DNA of 64,000 nucleotides. Source: Cyanoderma ruficeps (taxonomy: Eukaryota > Chordata > Aves > Passeriformes > Timaliidae). Positions 51,609 through 64,000 of the stretch are shown here, one piece after another. The DNA is taken from assembly GCA_008694505.1 (NCBI GenBank), contig VZDJ01007749.1, forward strand, positions 1,974,135 through 2,038,134, given 5' to 3'. The notes below the pieces were generated by a model. That model had not been told where the DNA came from, made no database searches, and saw only the letters and a program-made list of their open reading frames with translations. Position 1 is the stretch's first letter, and every line of letters starts with the position of its first letter. Position numbers and translations under genes: made by a program.

Positions 51609-54523
51609 GTATCAATTTTAGTATAACTTTCTCCAGTACAAATTTTGATGACGCTCTCTAAGTTTCTGTCCCTGACTCTGACAAAGAAGAGCTGGGATAA
51701 ATGTAGCTAATGCTACTAATGATGTCAGTCCTTTTCTGCCCAGACTGGCAGCAAAGCTCTCATTTAATGCTGGTTTTCACTTGTGCCCTGGGAACTGGAG
51801 TGCAAACATCCATTGAAAGCACAGAGAGTTGCACTGAATAACCTGCAGCCACTCTTGACCAAGAGGAAACTGCAAATTGTGGACTAGAGAGGGAATTCCC
51901 TGGGCTGTGCTGACAAGTTTGTTAGTATTGTCAAAGCACCACCTACATTTTTGTTTCTCTTAGAGCATCTGTTTCCCAAAGAAGGACAAAAAGCTATTAG
52001 TACCATTGAAGGCAGCCAAATAGCTAATTCTTAATTTTGCAATTTTTTTTTTAACTTACAAATGAATATGCTCTGAGAGTTGGATCAGAAATGTGTATTA
52101 TCCTGGCACCAGACATGGACAGAAAGTAAATGGTAACAGATCCTTGACTTTGGCAAATAAACAAAACTGTTTGATAACTGTTTCATATTCCAAGCCAAAT
52201 TCCCAGTCACTGTGGTACAACTCTATTGACTTCAGTTATGGGCATCAGTGTAGGTGAGAGGCGAATGTGAATTAAATAATTCTAATTTTCTTGTTGTGAA
52301 TAAAAAAAAAAGAGTGGACCTCTTGGGATGAGAATTTCAAATGAAAAATAAGCAAAGAGAAAGTGAACCACCTGCGTTTGCAGTCCATCTTTAACCACCA
52401 GCTGCTCAGGTGGACCCCAATATTGTGTGCCATGGCATCTGCAAATGATCAAAAATTTAGGCCCAAAGTCAGTGTTAATTTATACACGACAAATTAAGAG
52501 CAATAGATCTGTGCTGGGATAAGACTCTCTTTTCCTGAATATTATCCTGCCATCTCAGGCAGTGCGTTTAATTTGCTGAACAAATTTTCTGACTCAGATA
52601 TTGTTGGTACTTGAACATTGCTTGAAGTCATGTGGGACTCACCATAGTTGCCTACAGAGGCATCTAATGCCAATTTGGCTGCTTTTGTGGCAACAAGAGG
52701 ACCCTCCCTTCAAATTTTCTGTTCTTTTGCTCCACAGAGGATCATACTCCTAATAGCATAATGGCAATAACACTAATATTTAACTCCTAACACCTCCTTT
52801 ACAATCAGTGTGTCTCTCTGGCTTTTGTTTGGGAGAAGGGACTGTTCTGCTCATTTTGCCAAAGTGACCAGTTCCAATCCAGCAATCAACAGAGACAGGG
52901 CAGGGGTGAGCTTGGGTCTCAGGTGAGTTTTACCATATATAATAATTCAGAAAATAGTTACAGATTTACAGTGTACACAGCCCTGAACTGAATTAGGCTT
53001 TTTTTTATTATTATTATATAGCTGAACAGAAGGAAGTGTTTCAGGTTAAGCTGCAGTCCTATTTTTTTCAAATAAACAGGTTTTCTTCTTCTCTGATATG
53101 AGGAGGGTAAAAAAGGTAATTGTATTTTGTATGGCGACAGAGAATTTGTGCTAGTTTCAACCAGCTGCTGAAATCAGTGATAAGAGGCACTGGCCTCCCC
53201 CACTACTGCTGGATAAAGAGCTGCTGCTGAGTCTATTTCTCAAGCTTAAGCCAAATTGCTTTGAAAGCCTGTGAAATTCAATTTGCAAGAGAATGGAGGA
53301 TCCTCTCCATGTAATTTCAAAATGTGAAAAATAGTAATTGCTTTTTCTTCATTCAGACTATCCATGTAGGTAAAATGGCCACAATCCTTTGGGTCCCAGC
53401 CTTCTCTGCCATTGGAGTCAGGAAGAGGTTGAACCCACACCAAAGTGTGGGAGATTCTGGACCCCACATCTTTCTGTCACGTCCTTTCCCTTTGGTGGGC
53501 AGGCACGTCTGCTGAATGGCTGTGCCTTCCTATCTGCTCAAGGCACTGCTTAGTATCTGGACAAATTACCCAAAAAAGAGTTTGTTGCAATAACTCTGTC
53601 TTTAATTGAGTGCGTTTGTTTCTTCAGCGTGGAGGATAATCCTGTATATGAATAATCTGGCTTGATCTCAGATTTATACGGTGTTTAGATTTCTTCCATT
53701 CAGTGGAGAACATAAGTATTAGCGGATTTTTTACAAGCCTCCTGTTAGGAGCCATCCTTGATCCTATGGCTGGCTTGCCTGCTGGTAATCTTTCTCCGTG
53801 CTTGAAGAGCTGACAAAAGCATCTGGGTCTCCCTGGCAGTAATTAGGGCAAGCTAACTGCCTGCTGTGCTGGAAAGTAGCTCCGAGTTTTGATGAAATGC
53901 AAATGCAAACTGCAAGCCGGCTGGTTACCCAGGCATTGTGTCCTTTATGCGGGTCTATACCTTCACACAGAGGAACCTCTGCAGTCCATTGTGTTTAACT
54001 GAGACTATTATCTCACGGGATTTTTTTAAAGTCAGAAATGCCACTGAACTCTGGTGTTATGTTGAGAACACACAGCTCAGAGTGAAGCATTGGGGTTTTT
54101 TTTTCCTTTTTCCTTCTCTTGCACAGCTGTAATTCTAGAACTGTCTTTACAAATTAATCAAAAGCTCCAGTTTTCAAACAATAAACTTCAAAAAGCAAGT
54201 GGAGGAACCTTCCTCTACCCCAAAAAACTTCATAAGATGTAAGACAGAAGTTCTCTTGATATCAAGTCATTGGATATTAAGTATTGACGAAGTTTTCTCC
54301 AAAGTAAAACAAACACACATAAGCCTGTAGGTGGAAAAAAGATACCCTCAGGTTGCAGTCTTATAATTTGTTGTCCAGAAAGCCTACCTCCCCTAAGAGT
54401 CATAGAGCACGAACAGGAGAAGAGATGCTTAGGATATATTTTACTAACACTCAGCATCCACTGTGCATTTGTGCTCACGGGTTGAACAGCTTTGTTTGCC
54501 ATGGAGATGATTTGTAAGGTAAG

Positions 54524-54590
54524 GGTGTTTTTTGTTCGGTTGGTTGGTTTGGTTTTGTTTTTTGGTTTTTTTGCCTTTTTTTTTGTTCCA
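54524..54590 (+). repeat. GT-rich/poly-T tract
   Basis: GGTGTTTTTTGTTCGGTTGG followed by GGTTTGG and T runs. It has the same style as the tracts at 6.4 and 16.5 kb, and its CGGTTGGTTGGTTTGG string also occurs in the 16.5-kb tract. Confidence 0.75.
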
Positions 54591-57500
54591 TTGAAGAGAG
54601 TAATGGTTTAATTTGTGAGCAAAATCCTGTCTGCCTCCTCTAAACTTAGGGCAAAGTAGTCCTAGGGTCTGAAGATGCCCTGAGATCCTGCTTTGTCTAC
54701 AGTTCTGTCTCTGTGACAGATGTTTATTGGTCTTGACACTCCTTTCTTTGATATTCACTACAGTGCCATTATGAGAGCTCTGTTCTTCTCCTAAAAGATA
54801 AAGCAGCATCTTCTGATTTAAATTATAAGAAATAGAAATCAGGCATTATAAAATAAGAGATTATACTTTCTGTAAATCACCTGAAGATTTTTTTTTATAA
54901 TCTTTGTCTTATTTCATGATTATCAGATCATCTTCTTGCATCTCTTCTCATGTTGTATCATCATCATTTCTTCAATCTCTGCAGGAAGCAGAGCAGCCCC
55001 TCCCTCATCATAAGCATTATTGCTCCACTGTAGACTGACTGAGAGCAGGCGCTATTAAGTCCTTCAGGTTTTTTTCTTTTCTTTTCAGAGGTAATTATCA
55101 ACAAATGTTGATTTATTTCTTTTTAAGATCATAAATGCATTTGCCACAGCACTGTACCTTTCCTGTCACTCATGCTCAGTTCCACCGTGGTGTGCCCTGA
55201 ATCTGTTTTGTGATACATGACACAATTATATCTCAGGGAGATTTGCTCTTCCCTTCCCTATGTAGTATGATTAATTTATATGCAGTCAATCCATGCTTGG
55301 AATGAAATAAGTTTTTCATCTTTCTGCCTTTCTTTGTGCTTTTGTGCTCAATGTTTGTTGGTTTTAGTTTGGTGTTTTTTTTTTCGAGAGGAAAGTTTTC
55401 GCAAAGCTGTTTTGGCATTTATTTTCACTGAGAAGCTTAGTTAAATAATTGAAACAGCCAAAAAATGGCTTAGAAGAGGGCAAAATGTATTTTCTTGTTT
55501 TGCTTCATGAACAGCTGAGTTTGAATACCGATGCAGACACTAAAGTAAATTAGATTATCTCAGTTCAGTATTCTGCACCACAGTTCCAATCCCCATCATT
55601 GTCCCAATCCCCATATCTATGAGATGGAAAGATTAAGTAATAATGAAGACATGTCACTGCACCTGCTTTCACAGTATCAAGTTACACAGAGTAAATTCAT
55701 CCACAGTTTTGTTTGTCCCCCTCTGGCGTTATCTGTTGTTCCCAGCTCCCAGATGAGGGCTCGATCTAGATCCCTACAGATCCTAAAAACACATTTCTAA
55801 TCATTGCCTGTTCACATTTGCCTACAGATTTTGAAAACAAGCTGCTTTTAAAGGTCTCTCTACATAAAGTAAACTGGGAGCATCTGAGTTGATGTGTAGC
55901 TTTGTTTGTTAGCACACCACTAAACTGTAACACTGGTGAAATGTTGAACACCTGGCACATAAGGCAGTTTAGTGGCTACGACACTGTGGCTGGCACGGGT
56001 GCTTTTTCAAAGGGTGTTTTGGAAAGGGTAAAAGCTCACCATAACAAGGTTTTCAGCCATGTGTGTAGCCTCTGAGTCCTCCAGAGTCACCCCACAACAG
56101 CTTGTGTCCTACTCATCCAGGTTGTTTTGCAGCTTCAGGGCTTGCCTGTGCGATCCTTTGCCCATCCAGCTCAGCACAGCCCTTAGCTCCTGCTGGCACA
56201 GTTTGACTTCCCCAATAACTTCTAAGGATAGGTGAGACGAACATATGATGGGTGATGTGGCAACAGAGTAAATAAACCCAGGAAGAGGCTGCCAGACAAA
56301 AGGATCAAACTCTGATCCCTTACATTGCTCTGTCCTCTGAATAATTACAGGCATGTTAAAGCTGTGTTGTGCTTTGGCACTGACATGGCCTTTGGCTTTC
56401 AGTCTCTCCCCTTATTCCAGCTTATTTTCTTCCTCTTTTCTAAATTCTTCCTCCTTTGTCAGTCAGCACTGTTGATGTAAGCATTATATTTTTTACATGT
56501 TTTTTTCTGCCTCACTGTTATGCACTGGGATGATGCTCCCCTTTACTGTCCTCCAGCTGTTTTGATTTTGGCTGGGGTTATTGTTTTAGATTTTTTTTTA
56601 AATAATATCAAATGGTTCCTTGTTGTTAAGGTCATGTGCCATCAACCTCACTGAGAGAGTCTGAGTTCCCTGGAAGCCACGTAATTGACTGGGTATCATC
56701 TCACTGAAAGGTCACAGTGTGCTTTAGAGGGTGCTTTTCCCTTGTCTTAGCAGCATTTTGGATAGGTTGTTTTGCTTCATGCAATTCCAGACTCTTGGTT
56801 TGAACTTATAGTTTTTCTTATTCTGTAAATGGAAACTATATTTCATATTAAGCATAATTTATAGTACTCAACAGCTGCTGTTATGATGCATCAGAAATGG
56901 CCTGTCATGATTGATATGTTTACACTGAACCACAGCATCTGGAATGATTTCCCCATGTATTTCTGTCTTCATCTGCTCAGGTCTGAAGCTTTGGAAAAGG
57001 AAGACGTGTGAGATGAGGAGATAGGGAGTGGGAGGAAAGAATCCTACAGACCCTGTAGCTCTTCCTGACTTCTGCTGATACTTTTACTAATAGAAGGCGA
57101 GCTCTGCAGATGAAAAGCAGGGCAGGATGTGCCTGGAGATTGAAATTCTGTTTGAGTGCTGAAAACAACTCCTGTCCCCTGTTGTTCTGCAGTGGCCTAG
57201 ACACAAAGTTATCCTTCAGATTAGTGCTGGTTCATGTAGTGGCAGCAGTAAGGATGTTTCCTGCTGTTTCCAAAAAAAGGACCAAATATCAGCCCTTCTC
57301 TATATATCAGTAGTCCAAGCATTACATTTGTTCCTGGTTCTTCTGCAGCAAGTCTCTGTCTTTTTAGGTGATGTAACAAAACCATGAATAATAGTAGTAC
57401 TTCAAGATAACTGCTCTTAAATCTAGGCACAACCCTTGTAGTGTTGCCATAACTCTAACTTCCTCATTTTGCAACCCAGAATTCATACTCTCAGGTTTTA

Positions 57501-58844
57501 CTCTGCAAACCAGAGAGCTAGAAATTCATCTTTTTAAAACTTGAAGTGAAATTATGGTATATGCATTTGCAAAGGCTGGTGTGTAGAGAACAGTGACAGA
57601 TACCATTAAGACCTGCAGGTCTTTTAGGTCTGGCCACATGTGTATGTGCCAGAAAAGAATAAAACAAGGGTTTCTTAGGAGTGTCATCTTAACATTTTAT
57701 TAACACAGTAATTTATTAGCAAAATATACTAGTGTATGTATTAATACACTTAAGAAATGGCTGGTACTTTTGTCTAGAATACTTATTGTAATAGAAGGCC
57801 TCCTAGGTCTTTTTTATTCCTCTCCTGTGGGGCTAAAGGTGTTCTGGTACAATGAAGTTTGCATATTCAAGACACTTTAAGACCTATGAGGTCATTTGTT
57901 AAAGACAAATGGTAAGTCTGAACAGCTCTGCTACCCTCTGTTTTATAGCTTGTCTTTGGACATAAATGGAAGCTTCAAAAGAATAATCATGTCCAAGCTG
58001 GTAAATAATATATGTCACCCTTACTAATCTAGAAAAACTGCGTGCCACTTCAGTCTGTAGATATTAACTCCCTTCATTGTTTGAACAGAGACCTTTGTAA
58101 ATCATTTGCCCCATTTAATAGATTATGAATCAATTGCTGTGAATTGGGGAGTTTTGGTGACTTCTGTTTTATTGGATGCAATCTTTCTCCTGTCATGGGT
58201 GTTTCAGGGAATCAGGTTGCTATGACCCACTGTTGATGGCAGAGATGTCATTTCCTTGCAGGAAAGCTTCTCCTACAAGCTGTAAATTGAAGTTGAGAAC
58301 TAAATTTATTCTGCTTAATACCTCACACTGAATGGCTGAACTTCAAACCAGTCCCATAGCATCAACTTCGGTATAAATTTGACAACTATGCATTTCCAGT
58401 ATTTATCTGAGTTGTATAATTCAGTACAAAATATTACAACTGTTTTTCTGCATGCATTGTGCTTTAAATAATTCAAGTATTTCATTAGCTATCAAGTAGT
58501 TTGTATGCCAATTGGTGTTTTGAGGTTTGCCCAACATATTTTATGGTTGTATTGTACTCAGTTTGAGTGTTTGTACATTGTTGTTGCTCAATCTTTTTCA
58601 TATCATTCATGATATTTGATATTATTTATTTTTTCTTGCCTATAGTTTTCAGACAATACCAAGAGGAGCCTTAATTTTATCAAACAAGAAGAGTGCATTT
58701 GAATAATAATCAGATTGAGAAATGAGAAAAACTTGAATTTAGAAACCCCAAGCATTTAAATATCTTCACCTTTAAATAATGCCTTACAATTTTGCAGATG
58801 GCAGAGAAGTCCAGTGAGTTTAAATATCAAGAAAACAGCGGGGG

Positions 58845-58845
58845 N
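58845..58845. other. Ambiguous base (N)
   Basis: A single N follows five G and precedes TTGGG and a T8 run. It probably marks an uncertain homopolymer or low-complexity call. Confidence 0.9.
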
Positions 58846-61800
58846 TTGGGTTTTTTTTGACAGGTTTGGGATTGTAATTTATTTTTTCCAGATGAGCAGA
58901 TGCCCATATATTTACAGCACAAAATTCAGATGGAAAATCAACATCTTTTTTTAAATGTGGCCAACTTAGTTTGATTTATATTAATGGGTATTGATATTAG
59001 TGGCTGTGGACACTGGAAGTGCTCTCATATGAGAGGCTGCAAAGAGCCATTGCGACTCAAGCCTGATTTCCAGTGCCTTCTGTCCCTGTTTCCTGGAAAG
59101 TAGACACTCTTAGGATCACATGGGACCAGATTCTGACTCTGTTGAATCACGGTGCTGTAAATTTGAGTAGCCGTGAGCAGGGGCATCCAGAATAAAGCTG
59201 CATGGGAAAAATGCATGTAGAAACCTTTGTCAGTCTCCTTATGTGGAGTGAAAAACTAGCCACTTTTAGCTAGTTTTAAAGTCCTTTTAGCCACTTCACA
59301 AGATACTTGTGAAGGCTTCTTTTTAAACTTCCCTTCTTTGACTTCTACTATATATTTCCTTTCAGGATCAAGCATTTTTTGTATCTCTGGCCTCTCTTTG
59401 ACAAATCTATTCTTCTAACTTGCTGTGTCAGGCTTCAGATATGCTTTTAGAAACACCTGTCTTGTGGTATAGAAACTTGACAGTCATTCAATTTATATAT
59501 TTTGCTAGTAATTCAGGAAATTCAAGTGTAGGGTCAAAGCCAACATGTTTCTTCATTTTTTTTCTAGTATTGCTGTCAATCAATGTTAAAATAGAAATAT
59601 TCTCCAAGAGAATCAAAATTAGTGCCCAGAGAGGCGTGTTAATTGTGCAGAAAGCTGAAACATGAACCTTTCAACTTGCCTCGCCATCCTTCTCCTGTGC
59701 CCAGCTGCTAAACCTTTCCATTTCTGGGCATAATTTGCTCTCCACATTTTCTTCCCATTGGACCCATAACAGTGCAGTGTATTTCTCCCAGTAGTTCCTA
59801 CCCCAAGGCATAAACCCAGCTAATGAATGACCTTGTCCTTGTCCTTTGCTCTACCTCTCAAACAGTCTCTTTTTATCCCACATGAATGAGAAGAGTTGCC
59901 TTCACACGGGACTTTTTTATTTCAGTTCACAACCAGTAATGAGATTTTGAGTTCTGGAGATAGCAAAGAGGTGGCCCCTAAGAGCAAAGCCATCAACGTG
60001 CTGATGCCACGGCTAGGTCAGCAGGAGATCTGAGCTGCCCTGTAGTCCATCCACATGAACCACTAGCCACAAGATCTGTGGTCCCTCAAACATGCAGGAG
60101 GGCAGATGCTCTTCATTGCCAATTATCCATAAAACACAGACCTCATTTTAGAGCATCTTGTCCCTCAGCTGGGAAATAGATGTAATTTTTATGGCTCTGT
60201 GTCAGTGATGCTTAAAAGGTTTTGCGAACGTGTTAAATAAATCCATTTGGGATTTTGAGGTCTGATTGATGGTTTTTTTCTCTTCAAATATCCTGGGGCT
60301 AGTATCCTCTTTGATGCCTTAAATTGTTACCATATAGGTTCAGTTTTAGCCTCCACATGAAGTAAATAGGATGGAAGCAGGATTAGTTGAGGAAGTCTTT
60401 TTAAGTAAGCTTAAAGAAAACAGTACTTTCCAATTTCTTTGTCTGAGAGGAAAGGTTGGTAGAAGTTTTGGAAAATTGTCCTGAAATGCTTCACTCATTT
60501 TCCCTGTCTGGATGAGAAGGAGTACTATATCACATATCATCAAGATGTCTTGTGATTGTCTTCCCATTATAAAATAATGTAATAAAATAACACTGAAAAT
60601 GAAACAGAAAATGAAAAATTTGAGACTGTACAGGAAAAAGGGCCCTTAATGTTTAATAGCTACCACTAAAGACCCTAATTCAGGCAACCAGTTCTGATGT
60701 TTCTGTAAGTAAGATGAGGTATAAAACATCGTTTAAAACATACATGCTGTGAGGATGGGCTGTGCTTTGTGTTTCATGATTGATAAGGTATTGTCCCTAA
60801 ATAAATCCTGCAATTCTAGCTGCAGTGACACAAATAATAGGACATGAAGGTATGAAAGAAAATGGCCAATTTGAGTGATAGGAAAAGAAGCTATGCTTCA
60901 TTTGGTCTTTGAAAATAAGGCACAGTGAAGATATGATTGCCTTTCTTGAAAGGTTTTATAGGATTTCTACCATGTAAACCTCTCCCTGCTTATGTTTTTT
61001 TTTTGAGTGACTCAATGATTTGTGCACATGGTGCAGTGTATTTTTCATTTTTGAGAGGTATGCTAAGTAGCGGTTCTGTAAAATTCTAAACAGTGTCACC
61101 AGATTCTGATTTGTTTGCAAATTATGTATTGATGTGTAAGGCTGGCAAAACCAGGAAGAACACTGATCCTGAGAAAGACTGCAGCTCACAGAAGTAGTTG
61201 TCATTTTGTTTTTCTGTTGGTCCATTTTTAATAGGCATCCAGCACCAGGCACTTGAAAGAAATTTATTCTTCTATGTTTGAAAAATAATATGACCCTAAG
61301 TTACACTTACTGGACCTCTCCCACCCTTTAGCACTTTTACTGTCTGATGCTATTTATACTTCAAAATTATTTTCAACCTTTAGCCTAATGAATTTGTTTC
61401 TTTATAACAAATATGTAAGTAGCAAACAGATTAAAAACACATTTACAGACAAAATATATCTTGACTACACAAGAAAGATTGACAAATACCATTGGCTTCT
61501 TGTGTTCGTTTCAAGTGGGATTTTGCTAATGCCTGTGTGGTTGTAATCTCTGTAGGTTACTTTATTAATCAGAACACATGTTTTGAAGTGGCAGTCAAAA
61601 AGATGAGGGCTTGGGGTTAAAAGACTTTGAGGCATAATAATTCTTAATCAAAATCTCATTTGGAAAAAAATGGCACCTGGATTAAGTACAGCACTGTGAG
61701 TCTTCCAGGGAGTGTACAGCAGCCTGTCTTGACAGTGATTTATGTTCTTTTCTGCCTGCCATGCCCAAGTATATTATCTAGGTTGACATGCATATGTACA

Positions 61801-62559
61801 CGGGGTCTCAGCACCTGCTACAATGCCTGCACTGGATTTATCCTTGTTGATACCTCGGAATATTGGTCGGGAACTGAGGACACAGTCCCTTGACACATAT
61901 CAGCGAGATGTGGCACCACATGATTTCAGCACAAACTGGGCATATATTTAGATTTGGCAGCAGAAGTAATTAAGAGCAGAGTTTGATTGTCATCTGGCCT
62001 TGCAGTTGTTCTTGCCATGTGAGTCTGGCAACCTGTAACCTCACAAGTCAACAAGAAACCACCCTGCTCCCGTATTCTTTGACATTTCAGGGACTATTTC
62101 TGTGTAGACACAAAACAAGCACTCTGTGGGAAGAATATTACAATAATAGATGTGACTCCTGAAATCTTGACAAGTGCAGAATAATTTAGATTGTTCTGAA
62201 AATCTCGTGCATTCATTTTCTTAAATTAAAAATGTGCTGCAGTATTTGAAAAATATATCGCCTGAGTATTGCTTCCTTAAGCACTATGAAAAGGTCATTA
62301 TATAATTTACTCAAAAATTATAACCTTCCAATAAGTTTTAAACCATCCTATAAATTTAACTAGAAATACACCATTCTGGCTTGGTGTTTTCTGAAGCACT
62401 ATTGAAACAAAACAAAAAATATTTACAAATTAAAATTTGATAGAATAATCTTTATAAAATTGTCAGGTATCACTACAACTACATTATATGGGATTTATTT
62501 ATAGAAATTATTTAGGCACTAGTTTGTCTTGTCTTAATCTCTCTACTCTCGATGCAGAG

Positions 62560-63250
62560 GCAATTTTTTTCTACCTTGTCCTTTTAATACATGCCTTTGT
62601 AAAATGTCCCTCCCCACCTTTCTTGTAGGCCCCATTTAGGTATTGAAAGGGATATGAGATATCCCTGGAGCCTTCTGAAGGCTGAATAACCCCAACTGTC
62701 TCAGCCTTTTCTTGTAGGTGAGGTGCTCCAGCTCTCTGACCATCCTTGGGGCCCTCCTCTGGACGTCCAAACAGGTTGATGTCCTTCTAATGTTGTGAGC
62801 CCCAGAGATGGACACTGGAGGGGTCTCAGCAGACAGAGAATCACCAGCGGAGGGCCAGAATCCCCTCCCTCACCCTGCTGGCCACTCTCTTTTGGATGCA
62901 GCCCAGGATCTGGTTGGCTTTCTGGGCTGAAAGTGCACTCTGCTGGGTCACACTGAGCTTCTCATCAACCAATGTCCCAAATTCTCCTCCTCAGGGCTGT
63001 TCTCAATCCATTCTCCACCCAGTTTGTATTTGTGTTTAGAAATGCCCTAACCCATGGGCAGGACCTCACATTTGGCCTTGTTGAACTTCATGAGGTTTTT
63101 CTGGGCCCGCCTTGCAAGTCTATCCAGGTCCCTCTGGATGGCATCCTTTCCCTCCAGCCTGTTGACTTCACCACACAGCTTGGTGTCGTCAGCAAACCTG
63201 CTGAGAGTTTGCTCAATCCCACTGTCCATGTCACTGACAATGTTAAACAG
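62560..63250 (-). mobile_element. CR1 LINE fragment with the end of the reverse-transcriptase frame
   Basis: Roughly 690 nt match an avian CR1 element in reverse orientation. Recognisable blocks on the + strand include CTTGTAGGCCCCATTTAGG, AGGTGCTCCAGCTCTCTGA, GCCCTCCTCTGGACG and GATGCAGCCCAGGATC. On the minus strand the frame at 63047-63229 encodes the reverse-transcriptase catalytic box Phe-Ala-Asp-Asp (63185-63196), in SRFADDTKLCGEVNRLEGKD, and then the downstream CR1 segment ending FNKAKCEVL. The frame breaks after 60 codons, so the copy is dead. The 5' part is missing, as usual for CR1, and the extreme 3' end is also missing or too diverged to see. It is unrelated to NRXN1 function. Confidence 0.92.
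63047..63229 (-). pseudogene. CR1 reverse-transcriptase fragment
   Basis: Sixty codons of the CR1 ORF2 reverse transcriptase remain open inside the larger CR1 fragment. The FADD catalytic motif is at residues 12-15. Upstream fingers/palm and endonuclease parts are absent, and downstream sequence is out of frame or stopped. The piece cannot be an active enzyme. Confidence 0.85.
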
Positions 63251-64000
63251 ACTGCAGGCAATAATTTTATCCTTTTCTTTTTTAAGTAATCCAAGGCTGC
63301 TCTACTGGACAAAAGTTTCTGTGCACCTAAATTAATTTTTCTTTGAAATCTTGGTGGCAGAGTTCCCAAGCTTGCAGTTTTCCCTGTCAAACCAGACATG
63401 AAGCTAAGATGCGTCTGAGTAATTTCAGCAATTCTCCACAAAGGAGGTTGTTTTTTTCTGGATTGTATCTGAACCTCCTGTCACTGAAGAGTTTATTCAG
63501 AATTTCCTTCTGATGGTGTTATGTAGCTTTGTAAGTTTGTTCAGTTTTCTGAATTTATATGTGAGTAGTCAGATTCCAACCCTGCAGCGGTGCACCAGAA
63601 AGAAGATATTTCACACAGGTCCTATTGTCTGCCTTGTTCAGGGGAATCGTCAAGTTATTATCATCTAATTTTTGCACTGAAAATTTCATGGAACATGTGT
63701 TATAATTATGAATTTGACCAGAACACATTAGGGAAAAATCTTAGTATTTCATCAAGTTAGTGGATCATACTTCAGCAGATGAGTGAAGTTATTTTCAAGA
63801 GTAATTTGTAGAAGTGAAGAGTTCAACCTTTTTTTATGAAACTCACGAGGCCCACTACAAAGCAAATTTGAAGGGCGGTATCCTAAAGTGATGAGAACAT
63901 CTGGGAGAGGTTCAGCAGTGAGAGAAACAATAGCTAAAAATCACAAATGGGCTGACCTTTGATCAAAGATATGTATTAATAGGAAGGCAATGAAATTTGC

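Larger units (their letters stand above)
38057..64000 (+). other. NRXN1: NRXN1 intron downstream of exon C (partial, at least 25.9 kb)
   Basis: Mostly AT-rich intron running off the window. I searched by eye for the next exon, which in mammals starts Thr-Thr-Asp-Asp-Ile-Leu, and did not see it. Recognised contents are tandem AATAAA at 39.46 kb, an A/C-rich tract at 38.9 kb, a GC-richer island with a 204-codon minus-strand frame at 45.2-45.8 kb, a solo LTR at 50.8-51.6 kb, a GT-rich tract at 54.5 kb and a CR1 fragment at 62.6-63.2 kb. Everything else looks like ordinary intron. Confidence 0.85.

Noticed and set aside
63088..63441. 117-codon minus-strand frame over the CR1 copy
   Set aside because: It is the wrong frame across the CR1 reverse-transcriptase remnant and continues into unrelated intron.
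1..64000. tRNA, rRNA, CRISPR array, operon or prokaryotic gene cluster
   Set aside because: No cloverleaf, no regularly spaced repeats and no ribosome-binding-site gene series. The spliced exons and CR1 elements show a vertebrate nuclear sequence.

Overview
The window is a piece of a vertebrate nuclear genome, almost certainly a bird and probably a songbird. It is mostly AT-rich intron, with three short coding exons that obey GT-AG splice rules. It also holds two CR1 LINE fragments, the dominant avian retroposon, and a solitary LTR of the kind common in passerines. No bacterial-style gene organisation is present, and nearly all other open frames are short chance frames.

All three exons lie on the + strand and encode consecutive parts of the last laminin-G/LNS domain (LNS6) and the start of the stalk of neurexin-1 (NRXN1). 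This presynaptic adhesion receptor binds neuroligins, LRRTMs and cerebellins. Exon A (11903-12074, 172 nt) encodes the middle of LNS6. Exon B (36221-36310, 90 nt) is the alternatively spliced segment 4 (SS4) cassette of 30 residues. Exon C (37737-38056, 320 nt) completes LNS6 and starts the Ser/Thr-rich stalk. The phases fit perfectly. A ends one base into a Gly codon, and that codon is completed either by B (+SS4) or by C (-SS4), so the frame holds both ways. Parts of the Ca2+/neuroligin-binding rim are encoded on both sides of the cassette.

Layout: 1-11902 is intron upstream of A; 12075-36220 is a 24-kb intron; 36311-37736 is the 1.4-kb intron after SS4; 38057-64000 is intron running off the window. 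The upstream exons (including the beta-specific first exon) and the downstream transmembrane/cytoplasmic exons are not in the window.

The most interesting points are: (1) the reading frame stays open for 67 codons past the donor of exon C, in CpG-richer sequence, followed 1.2 kb later by a double AATAAA, which could make a truncated, membrane-free neurexin; (2) a perfect 157-bp inverted repeat at 22345-22501 and 25430-25586 with a 2.9-kb spacer, either a recent rearrangement or an assembly error; (3) a dense UAAA cluster just after the SS4 exon that fits control by SAM68/SLM proteins; (4) a solo LTR; (5) a 204-codon minus-strand open frame in a GC-richer island at 45.2-45.8 kb. I did not find a convincing wholly new system.
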